Below the pieces are notes generated by a model, which saw only the letters and a list, made by a program, of their open reading frames with translations, searched no databases and was not told the origin of the DNA. This document shows positions 12,583 to 23,711 of a stretch of DNA of 64,000 nt, in pieces (the stretch's first letter is position 1; each line of letters begins with the position of its first letter). A program made the translations under genes and the position numbers. The DNA lies in the NCBI GenBank assembly GCA_050084515.1, contig CM114273.1, forward strand, positions 15,624,001 through 15,688,000, written 5' to 3'. The stretch comes from Blasia pusilla. Taxonomy: Eukaryota > Marchantiophyta > Marchantiopsida > Blasiales.

Positions 12583-15421
12583 CCCTTGTAGAGTGAACTG
12601 TTGATTGTCCATTCTCTTCCATTATCCTCAAGTTTCTCGAGGCAGCGAAGAGAAAACTTTCCTTTCGTTCGTTATTTCACATTTCTTGAAACTTGCGGTT
12701 ATCTTCACATGTTTGTTTCTCGTGGAGGTGGAAATTCGGCGGAAATGCTCAAGATAAGGACCCGTCGAATTCTTAAGGGGAGGTATGAGATAGAGCAGAC
12801 CGAAGAGTGATCAAGTTGGGCGGTGTGTTGGAAGTCGAAGAGATGGCGGTTCGGTATGTATAACCCAACTCTCGTGCAAGGAAATTAGGGCCAAACTCAC
12901 TCTTTTGGCCACAATCCAAACGTGGTCTCCCACGAAGCCATTCCCTTCTCCATGTTATACTACTACTAACAAATGGGTTTTTAACTGTGGAACACCCTTC
13001 GTTGAGGGTGACCACCGCCGTTTGTATCCGACTAGCAGATATGCGTAATTGCGTACAAATTCAACGAATGTCAGAAACCCATAATGAATGTCAGAAACCC
13101 ATAATGAGCGACTGCCATCTTAAATTGCAAACAATGCGGTTGTGTACCCTGGACAGCAGTAATTTACGCTCCATATCAAACTCTTAAGGCCCTCGCTTGG
13201 TGAAATCCTTGCTTTCTTTCTCTCGTGTATTCCATATGGGAGTCATGCGAATGGATATGGACAAATGGGTTAGAAACTTCTCCATGAATCGGCCTCGGCT
13301 AACTTGAAAGATGGCCTGTACAGATTGTACCTGAAAGCATTTGTTGTTGTTCTCCCAGGGTCGAGTCGAGTTCTGCAGTTCATTCCATGATTTGTTTTGC
13401 TTACTTCACGATGTGAGTATGCACTGCCGTCGAACTTTCCAAGTTCCAACTGCGGAAAAACATGTCTGGAACTTGTCCTGACGATTCATGTAATTTTCGC
13501 CTTATTGCTGGGGAGATGCGTCAAGGTCTGCTTTCCATGCATAAGAAACGAGAAGCCAGTATCGACGATAGTAAATTTACAATTAGTGGGCATTTGTGTA
13601 ACGATTTTGCAGCCTTTCGAGTGCCTACCAGTCTAGCACATTTAGACTATAAGGGAGTATCGTGATGTTGGCCTGATTTTGAAAACGGGCGGGCAATCAA
13701 TTTGTAGGTTTCCATCGCATTATAGCACAGGAGTACAGTAGTCTTCATGAGAACATCTCTCCTCATTATGGGTCATCACTCTTACTTAGGGTACCATGTG
13801 AATACCCTCTTTCCGCCCGTCCGCATGTAATCTTCGGTGCTGTCGGTCGGTTCCTTAGTGGTGGACTGGTGGTGCATGAAACGCCTACAGATTAGATGAT
13901 AGATCGTGTTTCCATCCCTTCTCCATAGTGCTCGGTCATAAATACGATCATGGGTTTGGTAAGTGTGCAAGCGCCGAGTATGATTGGTGGACGCCGAATA
14001 TTAGTCCGTGATTCCCCGTCTTCCCTCCCCCTTAAAATAAAATTACTATTTGCAAAGACCCCAGATTGTCGCTTTCGACTACGTGACTCTCCGGAATGGC
14101 TTACTTCATTAACGCCCCCTAAGGCTAAATGGAAGGTGCGGCAGTCTTTCAAGCCTTCGCATATTGGTTAGTTACCGGTCGTTCACTTCGGTAGACGGTA
14201 AAAATTCATTTTCAGTCTTTTTTTAGTGTAGGGGAATGCCCCCTTCTTCCTTTTCAGGACCGGTTTGGCCTTCGGATCTCTTAGTCCCCCTCTTTTGTTT
14301 TCAGGATGGGTTTTCCATCATGCATATTTATGTTCATCTTCTCATCTTTTCATACGAATCATAAAGGAAGCATGTATTCTAACGCTCCCGATCAAATTCC
14401 ATATCCCGCACAAATTTGTACTTTTACCCGTTACATCTCCGGTAAATTTTCCGTCAATTACTACGGAGGGCACGTCCTTCTCGTGAAAGCCAGGAATATC
14501 GTCCTTTCGGAATTTAATGCATCTTCGGGCAGATTCGAACGGGCAGGGAATATGACTGCGTGAATCTGTATCCTCAGGTCCACAACCCTTTTAATAAAAG
14601 GAGCGTTATGTTTTTTTTTCAAGGAGGATGCTGCCCGGACCCACGCAGGGGCAACCTCCCCCATGTCATGTCTTATGTGTCTCACTTACTCGGAGGTTGG
14701 ATTCCAAGTATCCATTCTACCCTCTCGTAGCACTACGTGTCTTCGTGATGAGGCGACGGTACCCATCGTATTGTATGTAGTCCGTGTCAATCGGAGAAAT
14801 GTTTCCCCATAATAGGTTTTTGGTATGGGAAAACACAAGAAGTGTGTTTCCATAATAATAATCTAAGTAATAATGGGAAGATGATCATTCTAGATACTTC
14901 GACACTTGTTTTAGTTTAAATACTTTTTACCATTTTTATCTGTTCAAGTGTGCAAAAATCGCTCTATGTTGTAAACGAAGGTGCATCATTTATGAGCACC
15001 TTACTAGTATAGATTAATAAAAATGAAGAGATTATGAATCATGTAATAACAATGAGGAGCAAAATCCATTGGCGTGTATTCCTCGATTAGTTTTACCTTG
15101 GATGGAAACTTGAAATGCAATTTGAGATTAGTGTATATTTTAGTAAGGCCCACGGATGTTCTAACGTTGCGCTCCCTAAGAAGCTACACTTGTATGGTAC
15201 ATTAATAAATCTGATCTAAAAATGTCATATAAGAAAAAATTGTAGGGGAAAGGATTTATGGCCATAACCTAGAATTATATCATACTTTAGCGACTAAGTT
15301 TCCAAAGTGAAAAAAAGTTTCGAAGTGACGTCTTCGCACTTACAATAAATAGGCAAATCGCACCACTGTCCAATAACTCATTTCTTGGTGTTGTGCAAGG
15401 GGCTCTTGTATTGGTCTATTA
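12583..15421. other. No gene supported
   Basis: Base composition stays balanced to about 14,760, then turns AT-rich. Many short frames occur on both strands but no exon chain or domain was found. A 20-base direct repeat (GAATGTCAGAAACCCATAAT, 13066-13105) is the only clear repeat. It may hold 3' untranslated sequence or decayed exons. Confidence 0.4.
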
Positions 15422-15731
15422 GGGGGTGTCATTTTACCGGCTATCCGGGGTTCAGGTTTCCCCGAAACTCTCTATCCGGGGACTCGTCAAATCCCAAACG
15501 GAAAGCTCTCGAGCTACCGGCTTTAGCGCTCTCGGGGAGAGTCTTTCTTGTCCGTTTTTATTTCTTCCCAAGTACCCCCCATGGTATTAGGGTTGTCGCA
15601 TGCGACATGCATAGGTACATGGGATGGTGTAATGCTCCCGCCCCCTCGTCTTCTGGAAGTAGCCCCGATGGCTTTCCAGGCCGGCTCCTCGAATCCGGGC
15701 GATTCCGGATAGCCGGTAAAATGACACCCCC
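15422..15731. mobile_element. MITE with 27-bp perfect terminal inverted repeats
   Basis: The left end begins GGGGGTGTCATTTTACCGG and the exact reverse complement over 27 bases ends the element at 15705-15731. The element is 310 bp, GC-rich inside, and flanked by TATTA on both sides (15417-15421 and 15732-15736). The TIR plus duplication defines a cut-and-paste non-autonomous element. A GGG-starting TIR with an AT-only target would fit the PIF/Harbinger group, though that group usually makes a 3-bp TTA/TAA duplication. The 173-codon frame overlapping it is spurious. Confidence 0.85.
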
Positions 15732-17007
15732 TATTAAAGCATTATCACCATTTGCCCGGACGGAGTTGCTTATAAATGTTGCCCAGGCATGGAGTTGGCT
15801 TCTTATCGCTTTTGTTCTCTTAAAGGGCTATGTACCTCTCCTTCCGCAAACATGCTACCGACGCATTACCTATATATGGCCACCAAAGACAGAAGTTAAC
15901 AAATAGGAAACTTTTCTAGAAATGAAGATCTATATATTATACTCCAAAACATGCATTGTAAATAGCACATTCAATTTAAGAAATGTATTCATCATGTTTA
16001 AATGACCCCAATGTTAGAGAGATCTCCATTTGGAAAAACAAGTACATCCTTGGGTATGATGTTCTCTCAAATGTGTATTGATAATCGTAAGAGGATCTTT
16101 TCCTCTATGAGAGAACACCAAATTCAATCAATTTACTATAAAAAATTAAGCATTATTTGAAGTCACATTTATGGACTAGAGGGTGTTGCTCCCTTAGGGG
16201 GGATGCCCCTTTTCTTTTTATGGGCGGGTTGTGGCCTACGCATACTCTACTCTTTGAATTCCTCGGTTTTGTACTCCCAATGGGTTCCTCCATCACCCTT
16301 TTTACCCAGGATTTCTATTCCTCTTCATATAGACCTCCCTTGTATATAGCCCCTTGAAATGTTCAAATCTTAAAAAGTTACAAAGTCCTTTGGACCTACA
16401 CACATATATTCTCTACTCACCCTTGACTCTCCATGGGCTTAGAATGTTCAACCGCCAGAGTTGGTAATGTGTGTAAGATTCTCTACAATGGCTTTTTGGG
16501 AGCCCAAACTAGGATAAGGATTCATGGCTGCTAGGTTAACCATAACTTCTGCCTCCATATCCTCCTACCCCATTTTGGAATAAGAGAAGTGGGTTGTTCA
16601 AGGCTTTGCCGTTGACGGTGTCCCCAAAAAGGGAAGGAGCTTGACGGTTCACTCGCTATGGTAGTAAGTGTTGGATTCTCTACAAGGATTCTTCATGGAG
16701 CTCAAACCAAGATAAGGATGCATGGAAACTAGGCTACACTTATGGACTACGTTGTTTGCATATTGTCCTACTACATATTGTGATGTAATAAATTCTTCCA
16801 TATGTTGGTCACTGTGGTCAGCCTAGGGATTTGAACAATCATGCGAGCTCATCGTCATCATCAGCGGTTAGGATTCACCATGGAGGACGAAACATGACTC
16901 CAAAATTAAGGGGAGAGTTACCTCTCTTCTTCCAGTTGAGAATCTTTCATTTACATCATCATTTAGAGTGGCCTTTTGTGAATACTTGCGCAAAAATCCA
17001 CTCTAGA
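15732..17007. other. No gene seen
   Basis: AT-rich sequence with small frames only. There are loosely repeated phrases (CTCTACAATGG / CTCTACAAGG near 16,480 and 16,680; AAACTAGGATAAGGAT and AAACCAAGATAAGGAT) that suggest an old internal duplication of about 190 bases. Confidence 0.4.
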
Positions 17008-17203
17008 TACGTATTCTATTGCCAAAGTTCTGCATTAGGGGTTTTGTCGAATCTCTTAACCTAAGTAGAGTAGGGGCATACGTATTCTATTGCCAAATTT
17101 CTGCATTAGGGGCTTTGACGAATCTTTTAACCTAAGTAGAGTAGGGGCATACGTATTCTACTGCCAAAGTTCTGCAGTAGGGGTTTTGACGAATTTCTTG
17201 ACC
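17008..17203. repeat. 71-bp tandem repeat, about 2.7 copies
   Basis: The phrase ATTCTATTGCCAAAGTTCTG recurs with a period of exactly 71 bases (GCCAAA at 17021, 17092 and 17163). Copies differ at a handful of positions. No coding potential is maintained across the period, which is not a multiple of three. Confidence 0.85.
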
Positions 17204-18244
17204 GGGTGTGGAATATTCCTTGCAGATTCGATGGCGACTTGTTCTAGTCTTCACGAAGTCTAGTAAATATGGACTACGTATGAGTCAATTCTCATCTACC
17301 AAATCTTTGGCAGATCTACTGGAGAACCCCATGTTTCGAGGAAGCATTAATTCACAAGGGACCTAAAAAATCGTAGAAAATCAATACCTTAAATATTACG
17401 TCTTTCATTCACTTCACGCAACTTTAATGCTGTCCTTGCAAGGAAGTAAATTCAAAGATTCCACATTTCTTTCTCCTCGCCATATTTATAACCCCTAAAG
17501 ACCTTGGCAACCAAAATCCTCACGTTGATTCGTAATGCCAAAAATGGCATTACGAATGAAGAAATAAGGTGACTATCTATGGGACAATGAACCATTTTAA
17601 GGATGGAGTTTCGTGAATGAAGAAAAGAAATTAAGGCGACTATATCAATTTACCTGAACGACCATATGTAGAGATATAAAGGGCAGGTTTTTTTTTAATA
17701 AATATTTTCTTTGTGAGAAATTTCACATAAGTGCACATGTGGTCCCAAGAATTTTTAAGGAAAAGAAAATGTTATGACGTAAGATAAATGGAGTCACTTT
17801 AGTAAGGAATCTTTCCGATTTCTTAAACAATTGAAAGCAATTTCTTAACCCCTAGAATCCCAACCTCTTTTACACCATTTCAACCATTATTGTTTACAAA
17901 AGAATATTCTTTTTTATAATTCCATATTCCACCTTAAAAATTAATTTCCACGTTCAGATTGTAGATGGTATGTTCATGTATATGGCTATGAATTTTTATT
18001 CCAATGGGATGTGAGATGGAAATTTCCCACCATTTAGAATTATTGGGTCCCATCATATAATTTTGGGTCTCTATTATTTCTTCCCTTCTTATTGATTTGA
18101 AGCTTGCCACTAAGCGGGCTTTTAGAATAAATCAAAACAGTTTTTTGCATTGGATTATCAGTAGAGTTCTCCACCAACTTCCAAAATTTTGAATAATTCA
18201 GGTGGAAATTCTACTACATAAGGTGTTTGGGGGTCTGAACATGA
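17204..18244. other. No gene; one perfect hairpin
   Basis: AT-rich sequence. A perfect 13-bp inverted repeat with an AAAA loop lies at 17528-17557 (ATTCGTAATGCCA and its complement). Nothing else is supported. Confidence 0.5.
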
Positions 18245-18435
18245 TCACTTGACAGGGATGTTATATCTGCAAATATGTGACCCTTTCCACACCCAACTCT
18301 ACATTCTCATGTGGGATTTTAACCCACTAGACTGCCAAATGATCCAGGAGTTAGTTATATGACTCTTTACACACCACATCTACATACTCCTGTGGGATTT
18401 GAACCCAATAGATTGCCAACTCAATCAGGAGTCAC
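18245..18435 (-). repeat. Tandem tRNA-like (SINE-related) repeat
   Basis: Read on the minus strand, two copies of a ~88-base unit each hold a B-box-like GGGTTCAAATCCCAC / GGGTTAAAATCCCAC preceded by GAGTTGGCAATC, as in a tRNA T-arm and D-arm. This looks like a dimeric tRNA-derived SINE head or a decayed tRNA duplication. No poly(A) tail or target duplication was found. Confidence 0.45.
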
Positions 18436-18951
18436 ACTAGAGAGGTGACCAAATCCAAACCAAGTCCCCAAAGGGGATGCAAAATGCTTTCCTATCCATT
18501 CAACATCCATATGAATGCATCCATACATGAGAATCGCAGCAGAAATGACATGAACGAGTAACCTGCAATAATTCAAAACCACCAAGATGAAACATAAGAA
18601 GAATGCCCAGATATATATACAAGTGCACCAAATTTCCGGCGTGTTAGTGCATACAAAACTTGGCACCAGGTAGAGCCATATGTCCGAAACCATCATTCCT
18701 GGAAACAAAATTATCACAACTCCATGGAATTTGAACTTTTTTTGTGCTGCCACTCGCTTCCCTGCCCCGTGCACTTTGTAGCCCCGAGTACTGCCATAGG
18801 ACTTCAATACGTCTTCACAACACTTAGTTCGCTCGTGATGAATTACAAAACAACGCCCTGTACACATGTGTATTCCTCTACACTTTGGACAACAAAAGAA
18901 AGTTCTTGCACCACACTCCACACACAAGAGCCTATTAGGAAGCCTCTGATT
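18421..18951 (-). pseudogene. Fragment with Cys-rich zinc ribbon, possibly PiggyBac-type transposase C-terminus
   Basis: The minus-strand frame from 18,951 reads NQRLPNRLLCVECGARTFF and continues with CCPKC, MCTGRCF and a His-His-Glu stretch within ~45 residues. PiggyBac-family transposases end in a zinc ribbon of this kind (Cys pairs, then CF and an HxE/YH segment). After about 75 residues the frame turns hydrophobic and is probably read-through into non-coding DNA. No catalytic DDD part was found upstream (18,952-19,550). Other RING-like origins are possible. Confidence 0.3.
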
Positions 18952-19567
18952 TCATTTGCCAATGCTTGGGTACGATTGGATGAATCCATCTCCAACTAGC
19001 CTACAATCACACTCGGATCAGAGAAAATTGGCTCTCATTGTGGCCTAGCAATGCAGATTCCTCTGACCAGCCTGTAACCTGCGCCGCAAAGAGTTTGCAA
19101 CGGAAAAGAACACTAAAACTTACGAGAGTTATGAGAAGGGATCATCAAGCCGACGGCACACTCCTAAAGAATTGCATAAGGAAATATGATGATCTCCTCT
19201 CTACTACAACGCGTGGATGGACATCGCTCGGAAAGAAAGAGTCTCTGCATCTTTCCCTCACAACCTTCCTTCTCGCAGTTGTCAATTTGCACTCCCGTAG
19301 TTGTCCATCTCCCTACAGGCCTTTGTTGCTCTTGTGAATTTTCAAGGAGGAACTCACATTCACGCCCAACAGCAAAAGGATCCAACATCCTACTTCTCCG
19401 GACCAAGAGGGAGAGTGCCACATGTCAACTCCCGAATGTATCTAAATCCCTCGAGGCAATGGATATTGTCCAGGTTGAACTCGACCCTAGCCCCCTTTGG
19501 AGAATTTTAGGTTTGGACACACTAACCCAATTCCAAATCTGACACATAGTTAGGAGAGTGCGTTACT

Positions 19568-19715
19568 GCTCCAAATGAGCCAAAACGAAGGGGAAACCTG
19601 CTCTCTCAGGTTTCCCTGGGCCTCACTAGGTCATCCTCAACCTCTTGAGTCTGTCCTCCACTACTCGCGAAGGCGCTCTACTAGATCTCACCGATCTATC
19701 CCAAAATACGTGACA
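19568..19715 (-). mobile_element. Isolated 5' end fragment of the A repeat (split-repeat retroelement family)
   Basis: This 148-base stretch matches the outer end of the A units at 25,670-25,816 and 63,180-63,326 (CTCCAAATGAGCC, GAAGGCGCTCTACTAGATC, CCGATCTATCC). On minus it starts TGTCACGT, probably the unmutated form of the A-unit terminus. It contains a GAAACCTG/CAGGTTTC hairpin also found at 63,2xx. The remainder of the element is missing. Confidence 0.7.
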
Positions 19716-19919
19716 CGTCGCAGGCTTCCGTGGGTTAATCAATGTTGATAGCAAAAATCTTGTGAAGGAAAAGTCAACACGAAAAAATATTCCGGTCACA
19801 TCAAATGGAAAAAAAAATTCTTGACGGAAGGAGAGTGAAAAAGAAATTTAAGCAAACAAAAAAAAAAAAACTTTCACAATAAATCAGACACATGGCACTT
19901 GTACAAGGTCTACAAGAGA

Positions 19920-20093
19920 CTAGTATTATGCCGCGGGTGAAAGGAATTTTTTTACATCCCTTAAAATTTTGGTCCTTTTAATGTAATTACTGTTGAGATC
20001 TGACATGTGTCAACGGCAAAAAAGGGTATGAAAGGACATGTGTCAATACCGGAGGAGGGTTTCTCTATCCCCATACTCTCTTAATAATATAGA
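19920..20093 (-). mobile_element. Non-autonomous mini-Helitron
   Basis: On the minus strand it begins TCTATATTATTAAGAGAG and ends CTAG, and is flanked by A before the TC and T after the CTAG. These are Helitron hallmarks: 5' TC, 3' CTRR, insertion between A and T with no duplication. Length is 174 bp with no coding content. The subterminal 3' GC-rich palindrome (CCGCGG) is weak. Confidence 0.65.
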
Positions 20094-20776
20094 TGAATCT
20101 ATGTAGTGTACGTAATTTGGGTGAAAATAGTTTAAGGCGGACATACATGCATAAAAGCATTTAATTGGGAGGCATACGTACACAGAGATTTCCATTTTTC
20201 TATTGTTAAAATTTCATGTCGACTCTCCCATCATAAATAGTTCATCTTGGTTTTTGGTAGCCAACATTTGCTTATTTAGTTTTTATTCCCGTGATTTTTT
20301 CTTACCCAAATAATTTGAAAGAAATATTTTTCTCTATGAACCATATTAGAAATTTAAGGTAGAACAATATGACCACGAGTGAAACAAATTGCAAACTCAC
20401 ATCTAATATTATAAAGAACCAATTATAACACCAACCACTTGTACTTATTCTTCATTAGTTGTAAGAGTTCATTTGCAATTCTTATATCAATTGAAATCCT
20501 TTAAATAAGTTTTACATAATAATCCTCTACAAATGGCTAAAATGGATGGAATCTAATAAGAATCAAAAATAATCAAAAAAATTTGCATACACATGCTTCA
20601 AAATTTATTCTCATCCCTCCAAGATCAAACTTGATTCACACTCAAAAGCCACTCATTTATCAAAATTTCTTAGCGAGAAAGCCTTCCCCTAGAGGCTAAT
20701 TGATGCTAACTTGTAAGGAATAGGTCATGCTCTTGGGTGTTGAAAGAACCAGAGCATATCCTCTAATATTAAAAAA

Positions 20777-21346
20777 CTAATGGATGCCCATGTGATGCAT
20801 GGGATAACTTTAATTAATTATTGTACTTCCCTATGACTTATTACTTAAATAACCCCTAAAACTTTTAATTGAACTTGAAAATCAATCTTGAACTGTCTTA
20901 CTGGTGAAGAGATAAAATGATCCTATTGATTGAGAGTAATGAAAAATCCTATTGGTTGAGAGGGCCAAGTGTCAAGAGGAGAGGTATTTAAAAATTAAAG
21001 AGACACTCTCCAACAATAATCAAGGTTGCACACAAAGAAAGTATGTGTCCACGGACAAGTCCATGTCCACGGCCCGCACCTACGCCCACCAAGCCCGTAG
21101 CGTAGACTTGGGCTCGACCAGCCCGTATGAATCCCGCGTAGAGCCCTACGCATGCTCTACACGAGCCTTAGGTCTACCATGTACGATCCATACACGGGCT
21201 TCATGCGGGCTACAAAATGCGAGCTGGCTAATTTCAGGTCTATGTTAAGGGCTTGACGGTTCAAGGGCAAACTGGCATGCAAGCAGGGGATCAATTGGGT
21301 ATCTCAAGACATGTTTATTTCCGTGCAACCTTGATAATAATATAGA
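20777..21346 (-). mobile_element. Mini-Helitron interrupted by a hAT-type MITE
   Basis: On minus the element starts near TCTATATTATTAT, contains the family's GGAGAGTGTC motif and ends with a CCCATG...CATGGG hairpin followed by CATCCATTAG and a T. The final tetranucleotide is TTAG rather than CTRR, so the 3' end is probably mutated. A 313-bp insertion (21021-21333) splits it only ~13 bases inside its 5' end. Confidence 0.5.
21021..21333. mobile_element. hAT-like MITE nested in a Helitron
   Basis: It begins CAAGGTTGCAC and ends with the exact reverse complement GTGCAACCTTG. The flanks are ACAATAAT (21013-21020) and ATAATAAT (21334-21341), an 8-base duplication with one mismatch, the length typical of hAT transposases. 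The 313-bp body is GC-rich in contrast to its AT-rich host and has no domain; the 98-codon frame inside is not supported as a gene. Confidence 0.7.
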
Positions 21347-22042
21347 CAAGGGAGACAAAGAGGGATTCATGAGTATACAAAATTAAAATTCCAAGAATGC
21401 ATTCTCCCTTAACTAGAAAATGCATTTATTTCATCAAATTTTATTTTATACATAATATTACTATATTAGGTTCACAAAGCTAATTAAAAAAATTATCAGG
21501 AAAACAATATTTGGGGCTAGGTTGAGGAAGAAGGGAACATACCAAAATAAATTTTCAGAATTTGGAAAGTTTTCTAAAATAATAGATGGAAAATAAGGGA
21601 GAAGATTAAAAATCTGAAATGATAGTTGAGAGTACTAAATTGCAAAAAAATAATGAAAACCGACATGTAGGGAGGAAAAAACAACCACATTCACAATTGA
21701 TATTTGGACTCTTTCCTCCTATCTTCCCAATATTTTTTCAAATCTAGAAAGAAAGTTTCCTTAAAATTTGAATAGATGCATGAGATCACACCTATAATAT
21801 TATTTAAGAAAGGGATATTACTAAATGAGTAAAATATTTTGTAAATGAGATAAAAAAAATTTTATAAAGAAAATCATGGGATATGATATTCCCTTTGATG
21901 AAAAGAAGAAGGATTATTAAATTATAAGTGTTAGGCATGAATGAAACACTTTATAGATCCTTATATATTATATAAATTATAAATGGAGGTTATTTAACAT
22001 GGAAATAATATTCTATAAGAAATGAAACTTCTTCATGGAATG
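21347..22042. other. AT-rich spacer, no feature
   Basis: About 700 bases of strongly AT-rich sequence with no open frame of interest, no repeat termini and no domain on either strand. Confidence 0.6.
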
Positions 22043-22157
22043 TGTCGTGCGCATACACATTGCAACACAACATACATCGCTGTCACTGAACACACGCACG
22101 ATCCCATGCTAACTCATGGCATCCAAACAACGAGACAAGAAGTACCAAAATATCTCC
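22043..22157 (-). repeat. B unit of split direct repeat
   Basis: Read on minus it directly follows the polypurine tract and ends CGATGTATGTTGTG...GCGCACGACA. The last ~45 bases are nearly identical to both B units of the 52-59 kb element and to the orphan B at 27.8 kb. It has no promoter motif that I can see. Confidence 0.75.
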
Positions 22158-22174
22158 AATCGCCCCCCTAGCTG
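22158..22174 (-). promoter_or_regulatory. Polypurine tract
   Basis: On minus this reads AGCTAGGGGGGCGATT, matching AGCTAGGGGGGCAG before the B unit of the other element. In Ty3-type elements this primes plus-strand DNA synthesis and normally abuts the 3' LTR; here it abuts B. Confidence 0.6.
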
Positions 22175-22340
22175 GTGGTTAGGTCCCTCTAACTCCATAT
22201 AGCCATCTATCCCTACCTACCATGACATACATCTCTCGAACGCTAAGAGCAAGAAGGCCGGGTGCTCATGTGGCCCCATCGTTAGTCGCCTTCTTGTCAT
22301 CCATATCACAGACACAAGTCGGAATGTAGAACTACCTACT

Positions 22341-22691
22341 CTATGTACATCTGGGACACATCCATCGTCCCTGAGGAACCCTAGTAAGAGGTGGCGTCAA
22401 ACATGCCATATGCCATCCTCTCGAACATCCATCACAGACTAGCATAGTGGTTGCACCACGGACGAAACCACACAACATACAACGCAAGCCTGTAGGAACT
22501 ACTGCTAAGCTCGGATCTACTGTACCATCAATGTTAGGAAGGTGACATGGCGCACAATTACGCACATGGTCCTTCCATACCATACCATTGCGTCCCTCCA
22601 ACAAGAGAACACCGGAGGGCAAAGCGTCACGCACTCTCAGGATAGTGCGCCCTGCAATCACATCCAACGTTGTCGGTGCCGTTTGCTGCAA
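22341..22691 (-). pseudogene. Integrase C-terminal domain with PHD finger
   Basis: About 116 residues in one frame. The first half corresponds to the integrase C-terminal beta-barrel region (RTILRVRDALPSGVLLL, then VWKDHVRNCAPCHL). The second half is a complete C4HC3 PHD finger: CMLC, MLVCDGC, GWHMAC, WMCPRC, with the usual Trp two residues before the last Cys pair. PHD fingers read histone H3 tails; in chromoviruses a chromodomain sits at this place and steers integration. I infer an analogous targeting role. This copy of the finger is intact, although the upstream protein is broken. Confidence 0.85.
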
Positions 22692-23600
22692 GTAGACATA
22701 ATCTCCCTGATGAAACCTCCGGATAGTTGGTCGATAACTACCACCCGAATAGTCGCATACCTCAACGTATCCCGATGCTGCGCAATCTCCAAGTTCTCGA
22801 ACGCCATGGGCATCACTCTCCGAAACAACTCAGCCCTCAGAGAACATGCTCGCATCCATACTTATGGGTCATCAAGGTCCAGCACCTCACCAGTGTCTCG
22901 ACGAATGGCCGCAGGTAAATCTGGCTCTATGCCATAAAGTAGCAAGTACGGTGAAAAAAATGCTAAGGATGCATGCCTGCTGAATCTGTATCCCATCGCC
23001 AACCACGGAAACTGGAGGTCCCAATCTCTTAGGTGACCTCTCTGCAAGCCATACTTGCGTAAACCCCTCTTCACCGTCTTCACAACTCTCTCCGCTAATC
23101 CATCCGCCTCGTGATGATCTCGCGAAGTCGTGCGATGGTCGATCAGCGCCTGATCACACAAGGCCTTGAACTCACCGCGAAACTCGGTACCCTGGTCTGT
23201 CAACACCTCAGCCGGTGCACCGTAATGACTCAGCACTCCATCTAGGAAGGCATACGCTACTCCCTCACTCGCTTTGTCATGCAATGCAACCAACTCGATC
23301 CACTTCGAGAAGTGCTCGACCATCACCAACACATAACGACTGTGACGCTCCGTCAAAGGCAAAGGTCCTGAAAAATCCAAACTCCATCTATATCCTAAGC
23401 CCATGATCGGTAATGGATGCAATTGTGGAGTTGGAGCATTGAACGATGCTCGGACCCAATCACACACCATGCACCTGGCAACAAACTGCTGAACGTCAGT
23501 CTGCATGCCTTGCCACCAATACTGAATCTGGAGCAAGCTATACGTCCGCTTCATCCCAAAGTGACTCAACTCCTGGTGGGCATGCTGCACTAGTCATGCT
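22692..23600 (-). pseudogene. Ty3-type DDE integrase
   Basis: The frame 23,590-22,862 carries an N-terminal HHCC zinc site (HAHQELSHFG ... CMVC) and a catalytic core with D (LDFSGPLP), D (VLTDQGTEFRGEF) and E (HEADGLAERVVKTVKRG). A frameshift near 22,860 moves the rest (FRRVMPMAFENLEIAQHRD) to another frame that reaches the C-terminal domain. Integrase inserts the cDNA into chromosomal DNA and leaves a short target duplication. Catalytic residues are all present, so decay is limited to frame breaks. Confidence 0.9.
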
Positions 23601-23711
23601 CTCTGCAAAGGATGCGGCACTACGCGTACTCTACCATCCTCCCAAACCCTCAAAACATGTGTCCCCTCCAAACGGAACCGTCGGCCATTTGCCAGGATCC
23701 GATCCCACTCT

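Noticed and set aside
15385-15906. 173-codon plus-strand open frame
   Set aside because: It runs straight through both inverted ends of a MITE and its duplications; no domain.
18724-19542. Several overlapping plus and minus frames of 85-118 codons
   Set aside because: No conserved domain, no consistent strand; likely chance frames between repeats.
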